A stretch of 64,000 nt of DNA. Source: Chrysopilus asiliformis (Eukaryota > Arthropoda > Insecta > Diptera > Rhagionidae). Below are positions 56,351 through 64,000 of the stretch, one piece after another; the stretch's first letter is position 1, and each line of letters starts with the position of its first letter. The stretch covers positions 49,779,931 through 49,843,930 of the forward strand of contig OZ035962.1 of NCBI GenBank assembly GCA_964034945.1. The letters run 5' to 3'. The notes under the pieces are model-generated. The model was not told where the DNA came from. It saw only the letters and a program-made list of their open reading frames with translations, and ran no database searches. A program made the translations under genes and the position numbers.

Positions 56351-56589
56351 CTAAGAATATATCAGAAAATGATGAATATTTCTCGTCAGATGATGATGAA
56401 GTTTTTGAATATGACGATGATCATGAAACCTTGTTGTCAAAAGATATTTTAATTCTGTGGCAATCAGAGCCATTTCAAGCAACAAAAGAAAGTTTTTTTT
56501 ACATATTTTATACAAGAATGAAATATGTCACTTATTTTTTTTACTATAACAGCAGATCCTACGTTGCCAGCTTAAAGTTTTTTGTATAA

Positions 56590-57739
56590 ATTTTAGAATG
56601 CCAAAAAACCATAAATAACTTAAAAAGTTTTGGGAAAAAATGTTATCCTTACAGGACCTTCCGTTTCGAATTTTGAAATTCCAACACCAGATTCGTGATC
56701 AGCGATCCCAAAAACCACATAATGCCAATTTTTCCGGGAGAAAATGGTAAAAAGGATATTTGCGTTATCCTTACAGGACCTTCCATTTCGAATAGCTAAA
56801 AACCGGCTCCTGGCAACCCAGATCATTTTACAAAAAACCGCATAAAAATCGGTTCAGTAGTTTTTGAATTTTGTGATCTCAAACCAACCGAGATCTGGAT
56901 GAAACTTACATATGTGAAAGATGGGCAAAAAATAAGGGACACGTATTTTTTTATGGCCAACCATCCATGTTTAGGGTCCTTTTTGCCCTCCCTAAAAATA
57001 TGCAATTTTTCGTTTTTTTTTTGCATTTTTTGATAGAAAGAGTTGTCCGATTTTAATGAAATAAAATCTAAAATTCTTCTCTCGTCGAGTAGAAAGAAAA
57101 AGATTAAAATTTTGGCTGAAAAATTTCAATAGGGTAAAATATCACGTTTTTTACCGCTACTTTTCCTGCCCCACTCCAACGGAGTAGCATTTGGAAAAAT
57201 GGATTACATGATTAGATGCACTACTTAAAATAGAAGTTTACCTGTTTTTGCGTTAGGCTTGGAAAAATCGTTTTGTAGGGAAAAGGCCCGATTTCGATTC
57301 TGAGTCATTTGGTTACTAATACGGCCTTTATTCACGAATACATGACCCTAGAACCTTAAAAATTGACATCCGAGTTCGAGTAACAAAAATAATAATAATA
57401 GTAAAAGTAAAAGCAAAGGTAATAATAATCATGATGGTAATAATCAAAGTATTCGCATTAGTAAAAATAATAGTAATTATTAGTAAAAGTTATATTATCA
57501 TAGTAATCGCAATTCAGTAATAAAGAGTAAGTACCAGGAAGACCGAGCCATGCTCGGCGAGCTCAAACTCCTACTTTTGGTGATTTTTGGGGAAAAACTA
57601 AATTCACATTATCTTTACAGAGCTTTTCCAGAGTTTTTAAATTCCCGACCTAGAAAGCTAGAACTAAAACTAACGCGCGATAACAAAATTTCATAGAAAT
57701 CGGTTGAGTGGTTATTGAGTAATCGCTGTCACCGATTTT
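56590..57739. other. Repeat-derived sequence without a gene
   Basis: Contains the doubled phrase gttatccttacaggaccttcc (56642, 56764), related inverted to 4046-4108. It also holds common insect-repeat phrases (aaaatcggttcagtag) and an A/T-rich aataataatagtaaaag tract (57390-57500). The frames 56620-57026 translate these repeats. Confidence 0.45.
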
Positions 57740-58050
57740 TGAAACGTTTTGAGACACCAGGTGAGGGTTATCGAGGGGAGGGAAAAGTCAGGTTTGTAGT
57801 GGAAAAATCGAAAACCCTTAACCCCCTTAGTAATACTGTAAAGTTTCATTAAGATAGGACCACCCAATTCGAAGATACCAGGCGAGGGGTATCGAGGGGG
57901 AATTTTCTCAGAGGGGAGACCTATCTAGATCGATTCCTTGTCCCCGAAAATCCCTAACCCGGAAGTTTCGTGAAAATCGTTAGGCGGGTTTTCGAGATCG
58001 TTTGTACAGACAGACAGACAGACATTCCTCGTATTATATCATAGGATACC
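57740..58050 (+). mobile_element. Fragment of the head of the 122-bp-unit composite
   Basis: Diverged copy of 31380-31690: gagggttatcgaggggaggg, gaattttctcagaggggag, aatccctaaccc and a terminal cagacagacagacagacattcc. It lacks the 122-bp units. Confidence 0.75.
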
Positions 58051-59759
58051 TAACTCACGCAGACGGTGACTCACAGTCACAGTAACAGTTTTACCAGCAA
58101 AGAAAGGTTATTTTGGTATAACTTTGTTTCTGTTTCGCAAAATATCGGAGCGTAGTAGCGGAAAATAACGGTAGCAGTTCCCGAAAGAGAAAACATTGCT
58201 TCCTGTGTCCCCATTGCAAAGGTCGCGCTTCGAAGCAAATATGGGCAAATGCAAAGAGAATGTTTGTAACGAACATTTTTAAAAATCAATTTTATGCTAC
58301 AATTGTAAATAGTGCGAATGATGTATATATGTACATATATACAAACGGCGATTTATGTGAATAAAGACGACACGGCTGCTTAAAATACTAAAAATGTGTT
58401 AAATTAACGGCTTTTTATGTGAGTTTACTATTATCTTTGCCTTTTACCCTTATTTTGTTTTAAGCGGAATTAAAAATTTTGAAAAATCCCCAATTAAAAT
58501 TTTAAAAAACCCCCGATTAAAAAAAATCTGGAAAAAAATTGAAAACACCGAAATAAATAAAACCTCAACTTAAAAGATCCTTTAAAAAATTGAAAAACCC
58601 GGAAATAAAGAAATCATATAAAATTGTTCTTTTTTCATTCTCTTTAAAGAGATTTGACTTTCTAATATCCGGATAAATTTTTTCAAAAATCGGTTCAATG
58701 AGATGTAAAGAGAGTTGGTTTAAATTCAGGAGGAAGGATGAATTATTGTATACCTACTAATGGCGAATTCGAACTAAAAATTTTGAGCATGGTCTACTCT
58801 GGAGTCGAAGAGTGCTTACTTCATAGAGGCAATTTTGTTAGAAAAAATTTGTCAAAATTTGGTATTTGATTTAAAATCTAGATCGAGCAATTTTTGAGCA
58901 AAAAGAGCAGGCCATTTGAATACGCCATAAAACTTTCACAACATTTCCAATCGAATGGCGAAAACGGAATCGAAATCTTAAAGAAACCTTTCTATAAGAG
59001 CACAAGGAAAGAAAAACCGAATCCTGTAATTCTTTTCATTACCTTTTCTAAATATCCCATTAATATTACTATGGAGTAAAAAACATGTAATTCGTGGTGA
59101 ATGTTTACAAAAAGATAACCAAGCAAAATTACGCAATTAAAAATTTCTCTAAAAAAAATTAATAACTTTTTTGTGTCTTACTACACTCGTGTTATAAATA
59201 AGATAGAAATTTAAATCTTACAAAGTCTTCCAACGGCGGAGATTTTAGTTTATATTCAGTTGCATGTAATATAATTTCTTGTAGAAATGAATATAAAACT
59301 AGTTAAAAGTGGTGTTCCAAAAGAAACTTTATACAAGACGACAAAGTAATAATCAGAGAGAGAATTTTAACTTTTCTCGTTAACAATTTTGATTAAAATT
59401 TTATAGTTTAATTTCTTTGCTGGGATTTCTGGTAAAGTTCATCCCTCTGAAGCACTTAAATTTGAATATTACAGAAAATTAAATTTAATGTTAAAGTAAA
59501 CACTTAAGATATACATTTTTTATGTTATATTTAGTCATATTCACACAATCTATATATTCATATAAAAAATAAAATATCAGCTGTAATCAACACACAACTT
59601 TCCTCTGCAATATTTAGAGAACTTTTGAAGATACGTAAAAACTGTTAAAGGAATAAATATAGAAAAAATTATTTCCTTTAAATTTGGTTTTATCTGCACG
59701 CGCATAGTTTCCGAGGAACTCTCAAAATACTGTATTTTTTCAAATGGTTTGTATGGGAG
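58051..59759. other. No gene recognised
   Basis: AT-rich DNA. A small palindrome (gtatatatgtacatatatac, 58323) and scattered short frames (58077-58289 minus, 58894-59079 plus) have no supporting feature. Nothing else is seen. Confidence 0.4.
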
Positions 59760-60400
59760 ATACTCGTTATACCGTTACTTTTCCAAAAGTTGATACAAAA
59801 ATATGATTTTCGTAAAACTCATTTACAAAAAATTTCAAGTCGCTAGGTGAACGCATTCTCGAGTTATTTAAGATACGTAAAACGGACAAACCGAAAGACA
59901 GATGCACGGAGATTCTCATAATTTTGCCTGAAACGGATTTCGCACTAATCAGAAATGTTCTGTCTGCCTCCGTTCTCGAGTCGCTCGCCGTCATAAATAC
60001 AATACTTTTTTTTCTATAGAAGAGGAAAGTAAAGAGGGGATCAAGCCTCCCTATTCTCCCCTACCTATTTGCAAATTAAATGACAAGTTTGCGTAAGCTG
60101 ATTAAACTCTACGAAAGTGCTTAATTAATTCAAGTTTAATATAAATGACGTTTCAGAAAATAAAGAAAAATAAACATGGTTATTTGAAAAACATTGAAAT
60201 GGAATTTTTACTTTCCTCTTCTATAGAGGGAAAGTATGGTATTCATGATGGAGACCAATTCGAGAACGAAGGCAGATAGAAAATTTCTGATCAATTCTAA
60301 ATCCGTTTTCGGCAAAATTATGAGGATGTCCGTGCATCTGTCTATCGGTCTGTCGGTCTGTCGGTCTGTTCATTATGTATACGTACAGTAATCTCTCAAC
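59760..60400. repeat. Inverted pair of one repeat family around 60035-60208
   Basis: 59880-60035 (ending ctatagaagaggaaagta) is the inverted, diverged counterpart of 60208-60365 (tactttcctcttctatag, then gagaacgaaggcagatag and gtgcatctgtctatcgg). The tail of the right copy carries ctgtcggtctgtcggtctg. The minus frames 59767-59994 and 60221-60457 fall in these repeats. Confidence 0.65.
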
Positions 60401-60512
60401 ATTATTGGGGGTCAGGTTTTCAGAAACCTCCACGAATGTCGAGTTCGCGAATGTCAAGACTTTCTTCCTGTGTTATACAAAGTAAGTCTAATCATACCCC
60501 AATTTTAATTAT
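60401..60512. other. pogo/Tigger-like terminus remnant
   Basis: The phrases acagtaatctctcaacattattgg and gaatgtcgagttcgcgaatg resemble the ends of Tigger-type elements. A related stretch with gcgaataattaag lies at 62560-62690. No complete element is delimited. Confidence 0.3.
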
Positions 60513-61053
60513 ACCCGTATGGTGAAACCAAAGGGTATATTAACTTTGCCTTACCGTTTGTAACGCCAAGATCCCGTCATCGCACAAAAAAATGAATTAC
60601 ACCAGTGTGTTTAGAATGATAAAAAAAATTGAATTTTGCATGTCCGTCCGTCTGTCCGTCTGTCCGTCTGTCCGTCTGTCCGTCTGTCTGTCTGTCTGTC
60701 CGTCTGTCTGTGGCGCGGATTGCGGGCGCACGGATTGAGCTAGAGACTTGAAAGTTTGCACAGATCCGTTTTTCGTAAAATGCGAGGCTAAGTTCGTTAA
60801 TGGGCAAAAATGGACCATTAGGGGGGGTACCCCCCATACGAACGAAAATGATTTTTGCGAATATCTCAAAAACGGTGCATCTTATCAAAAAAGCTCGAGA
60901 ACAAAAGTTATTTAGGATATGATTCTACATAAAACTCCCATACATCAAAATCCGATTGTAATAAATTTTAAAAAATCTTATTGGAAAGTTTGACTTCAAA
61001 GTGGAATTTTGGTACAACTGTTCGAATTTTGATACGAATATCACCATACGGGT
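60513..61053 (+). mobile_element. Family A element, full length (541 bp), reference copy
   Basis: Terminal inverted repeats acccgtatggtga and tcaccatacgggt bound the element. Inside are the leader (ccaaagggtatattaac), a tccgtctgtccgtctg tract, gcggattgcgggcgcacgg, ggggggtacccccc, and the tail (cttattggaaagtttgac). It encodes nothing. The minus frames 60577-60888 read through the tetranucleotide tract. This copy defines the family used throughout. The class is unknown, perhaps a MITE. Confidence 0.85.
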
Positions 61054-61107
61054 TTCCAATGATTGCCGGATTGGCAATTATAGCTTTTGTTATGTTTTTA
61101 TTTTGTA

Positions 61108-61861
61108 CTAGGGGCTGCGCCCCGAACCGCTGCGCGGTTCATCCCCCTTCCACAGGTCGGCCTTCGGCCTCCCTGCCCCCGTCGGCCTACGGCCTCCACA
61201 ACTACTCGGCCTTCGGCCTCGCCCCTCGCACTTGAATTGTTGGAATTTGATGTATGGAGATGTTACGTAAAATTATTTAAATATATTTCAGCTCTCGCCT
61301 TCTTCTTTACTCGGCCTTCGGCCTCGAGTCAAATGCATATAGTTAACCCAAAAAAGGGAAATTTTTTTAGAGACATTTTTCTTTGTGACCCAACGGTGTA
61401 TTACAAAATCGTACTGTTTACTTACAATATATTCAATAACGGTAAAAGGTGGTTATCCACACGGCGAAAGACAATATTGTGGGAAATGTCGTTCTTTTTC
61501 ATTCATGTCATACATTGAAGCACCAAATCCCTTTAGAATTGCAGAAGATAGCAGGTGAGGGCTATACATAACGATGGTATCTATACTGTTTTTCGCAGTA
61601 TTATATTGTTTTTCAGACTCCAATACTGCATTACTGCTTTTTTCCCCAAAATACTGTATTTAAATACTCAGAAAACTTTAATTCTTTAACGTTTCGGAAT
61701 TCAAATTTATTAATAGCAATGCAAAACGTCAGTGGCAACACAAAACAGTGGCAACACATGGCAAGTGTAAATACATTCAAACGACGAACAGCGAAGTATT
61801 GATGGCAACATGTCATATAGATTCGCTTCTTCCTTTCCCCATCGATTACTATATATATAGA
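61108..61861 (-). mobile_element. Non-autonomous Helitron, minus strand
   Basis: The 3' terminus is CTAG (61108-61111 on the plus strand as read), preceded on the minus strand by the same hairpins as at 7858. It is followed by T, since the plus base at 61107 is A. The body matches the 7400-7861 region inverted and includes a hAT MITE fragment. The 5' end is probably TC at 61860-61861 (tctatatatatag), alternatively at 62442-62443 (tctatatatatat). The plus frames 60981-61518 translate the hairpins. Confidence 0.6.
61569..61847 (-). mobile_element. hAT-type MITE, truncated
   Basis: Starts at taacgatggtatct, preceded by gctataca (the inverted octamer found at 6896). It continues to ccccatcgattact, where it is cut by the Helitron 5' end. 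Its terminal octamer matches the other copies, so it was carried along by the Helitron. The minus frame 61631-61816 is the same spurious frame as at 7109-7345. Confidence 0.75.
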
Positions 61862-61880
61862 TTCCTTTTTTTAATGAGTT

Positions 61881-62144
61881 TTTGGAGTAGCAGGTTACCC
61901 AATATAATAACGTTGTAGGAGGTAAAGTCATAAAGAAACAAACATACAACATTTTTTATTAGAGTGAAATTTTGCAATAAGAATTTCAAAAGGTGTTCCA
62001 ATTGAATTTTCATTTGGAGTAGAAGGTTACCCAATATAATAACGTTGTAGGAGGTAAAGTCATAAAGAAACAAACATACAACATTTTTTATTAGAGTGAA
62101 ATTTTGCAATAAGAATTTCAAAAGGTGTTCCAATTGAATTTTCA
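61881..62144. repeat. 132-bp tandem duplication
   Basis: tttggagtagcaggttaccc to ccaattgaattttcat occurs twice (61881-62012 and 62013-62144) with a single visible difference (gcagg/gaagg). The minus frame 61849-62289 contains the same peptide twice for this reason. Confidence 0.95.
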
Positions 62145-62381
62145 TGTATTGAGTATTTATGTAGAATTGGATTCTAAACACTGTTTGTTCTAGGAGTTTT
62201 GCAATAAAGTGAACCGTTTTCGAGAAATTTGCAAATAACTTTTTGGATTGTATGGGAGAGGGGGGAAGCTTAAGGGGTAGGTGCACCAAACTTCACAGAA
62301 ACATCCTCTGTGCTAATCTAAAGTTTTCCTGAAAATTTGGTCAAAATCGGTTCAGCGGCTTAGAAGTCTATAAGCCACATA

Positions 62382-62443
62382 CATACATACATACATACAT
62401 ACATACATACATACATACATACATCCATTTATATATATATAGA
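62382..62443. repeat. (CATA)n microsatellite next to a tatatata motif
   Basis: About ten cata units followed by tccatttatatatatatagat, the inverse of the TC-type repeat starts seen elsewhere. Confidence 0.9.
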
Positions 62444-62890
62444 TAGATGTGGTCTTTTAATGGTTTTGTATAAGTCAATTTTAATGGTTTTAAAGTGTGA
62501 TTAGTATTATTATAACTTTAATAAAAAAAACCAATTCATAATTTTTTTTTTAAATCCGCGAATAATCAAATTTTTTATATGCGAATGTTAAATTGTTCCA
62601 CATTGGTAGATTCGCGAATAATTAAGTTTCGCGAATTTTAAATCTGGGAATGTTTAATCTGCGAATATTAAGGAATATCTGTATCTTAAATAAGGGTACG
62701 TCCATAGTGAACCAGCTTCTCGCTTTCTCGCGCATCAGCTCTCCGGCGAAATGTACATCGGTGGGTCTGGTACGGTAAGTCGAAATTTAAAATCTCGAAA
62801 TCAAAAATTCCGAAAAATGAAATGTCGAAAAAAAAATATCGAAAACTAAAAATGCCGAAAATTAAAATGTCGAAAAAAAATGCCGAAGGC

Positions 62891-62971
62891 GAATTCATTG
62901 TAAAAATTGTATGACTAATGTACAAAATGCTGCATTTTGTACATTAGTCATACCATTTTTACAATGAATTC
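62891..62971. repeat. 39-bp inverted repeat, 3-nt loop
   Basis: gaattcattgtaaaaattgt and the following 19 bases pair with 62933-62971 with one mismatch around the loop ctg. Confidence 0.95.
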
Positions 62972-63008
62972 GTTATTGTTTATATAAATACATAGGTAAC
63001 AGCATTCA

Positions 63009-63221
63009 TTGATCAGAACCATTTTTCAAAAATGCTGCGAAAAAGAAGAGTATCTTGTTGTTAAAAATAAAATTAACCAAATAAATTGTTACGAAATCAT
63101 CAAACCTAGAGTAGCATATAAAAAAAGATTAAAAAACATTCAAAATATTTTAAGTAACAGACATGAATATTCTGAAATTGAGCTCTTGGAAAATTTAGCT
63201 CATTATATATCTCTTGCCTAA
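63009..63221 (+). CDS. Small ORF inside the 577-bp element
   Basis: 70 codons opening with an ATT or other non-standard start and reading KNKINQINCYEIIKPRVAYK and NRHEYSEIELLENLAHYISL. Its amino-acid composition is not that of a simple repeat, and it may be the last exon of a lost gene carried by the element. The product was not recognised, and no ATG or acceptor is convincing. Confidence 0.25.
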   Translation: MIRTIFQKCCEKEEYLVVKNKINQINCYEIIKPRVAYKKRLKNIQNILSNRHEYSEIELLENLAHYISLA

Positions 63222-63339
63222 AATTGAAAATTATTACAAATGTTCATTGTTAATAAAAAACGAAGTTATTTATGTTTTAAATTTGAAATTTAATATGTTT
63301 TAAATGAGATTTGAAATTTCGACTTACCGTACCAGACCC

Positions 63340-64000
63340 TTTTTGAATTACTAAGCAGCAATAAAACGTAAATATAATAAAAAATCTGTTTTTTTTTTAA
63401 ATTTTTTTTAACATTTTCGGTTTTTTACATTTTTTCGGCATTTTATATTTCAACAAAATAAATTTCGGCGTATTCAGGGTTTAAAATTTCCGATGTTTTC
63501 ATGTTTCGACATATTATTTTTCGGTATATCGTACGACTCCCACATCGGTAGGTACTTATGTTGGGGTTCTTCTTGCAAACGGATGAGGAATTCGATTCAA
63601 AAGAATAACTCGCTTGGTTTTACTTCACTTTATTTTATCTTTATTTTATACTAACTGTTACTGTAAACAACTAACTTAACATACTGCAACCAACTGACTC
63701 TTGATTGACTACTGGACTTCGGTACGATTGTTTATTGCCTTTCGAGTGCTGATTACTAATTACTTTACGAGTACTGTACGAGTTACAATATTCTTAAAAA
63801 CATATTAATTTATTATTCAAACATTTCAAGGTCTTTCCTAGTCCAATGGTTTTATTTCCGATCAGCATTTCATTTCATTTCATTTCATGACCGTGAATTC
63901 TACTTTCTGCTAAGTCAACAAAACTTATATGCATTGGACTTCCTCACTGAATTACATGAGTGACTTAATTGTGATACGACAATTATTTATGTTATCGTAT
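63340..64000. other. AT-rich DNA, possible LTR start at 63560
   Basis: tgttggggttcttcttgc at about 63560 followed by actcgcttggttttac and heptad-like actaactgttactg resembles an LTR, but no second boundary lies in the window. Short ttcat repeats occur at 63867-63888. No gene is seen. Confidence 0.25.

Larger units (their letters stand above)
55421..56589 (+). pseudogene. Acidic-protein exon split by a solo LTR and a small MITE
   Basis: ATGATGAGCGACGAAGAAG (55421) opens a frame MMSDEEEEVS that is cut at 55453 by an LTR. After the LTR it reads EKLKTIMP and is cut again by a 147-bp inverted-repeat element. It resumes as KNISENDEYFSSDDDEVFEY, then DDDHETLLSKDILILWQSEP, and runs to 56589. Removing the LTR with one CTCCG and the MITE leaves one frame. 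The part after about QATKES is low in complexity and may be intron. The product was not recognised. Confidence 0.45.
62763..63339. mobile_element. Element with 33-bp terminal inverted repeats (577 bp)
   Basis: gggtctggtacggtaagtcg and aaatttaaaatctc at the left are matched, inverted, at the right (one mismatch in the first 33 bases). The left part is rich in aaatgtcgaaaa motifs. An internal hairpin and a 70-codon frame are listed separately. No target duplication was found. Confidence 0.8.

Noticed and set aside
58077..58289. 70-codon minus-strand frame near 58.1 kb
   Set aside because: Two frames overlap with similar length and neither has a domain, splice signal or repeat-independent support.
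60981..61518. Overlapping plus-strand frames of 84 and 143 codons
   Set aside because: They translate the Helitron terminal hairpins (ggccttcggcc) on the non-template side.

Overview
This is eukaryotic, almost certainly insect, DNA made of transposable elements nested in one another. It is AT-rich. Its genes are split by GT-AG introns, two of them only 49 and 63 bp. Two tRNA-promoter (SINE-like) motifs, Helitron 3' ends, hAT, pogo and foldback-type elements and long satellites are present. There are no operons, rRNA genes, intact tRNA genes or CRISPR arrays. Almost every long open frame is a repeat read by chance. Family and species names are from memory, without database support.

Layout. 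1-2376: part of an interspersed repeat (called family A here) that runs into a perfect 2.1-kb array of an 8-bp unit. 2377-4619: decayed tRNA-SINE-like pieces and AT-rich repeats. 4620-11771: a 3,576-bp segment present twice in tandem, each copy carrying a candidate Helitron. 11974-53192: the main structure, a roughly 41-kb foldback-type element. Its two inverted arms of about 7.4 kb each consist of tandem 164-bp units, a 1.36-kb palindromic block and about 290 bp of unique inner sequence.

The arms enclose a four-exon gene (19461-24370). It appears to encode a DDE-type transposase with two cysteine clusters, fused to a C-terminal ubiquitin-specific-protease-like domain. The gene is decayed. 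It has one in-frame TGA, a pogo-like MITE in its last intron, and a TA-flanked insertion that replaced its last few codons. The rest of the interior (25950-45727) holds later insertions: a 6-kb palindrome built on 122-bp units, a 10-bp satellite interrupted by a 356-bp array that carries an exon, the end of a Helitron helicase gene with its 3' terminus, and a cluster of MITEs. A hAT-type element with an 8-bp target duplication sits in the left arm.

53193-64000: flanking DNA. It holds the last three exons of an unrecognised minus-strand gene (53649-54200), an acidic-protein exon split by a solo LTR and a MITE (55421-56589), more family A copies, a minus-strand Helitron end, and a 577-bp element with 33-bp terminal inverted repeats. 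Nothing here forms a coordinated pathway. The functional unit that can be inferred is the foldback element: a transposase gene between arms full of probable transposase-binding repeats.
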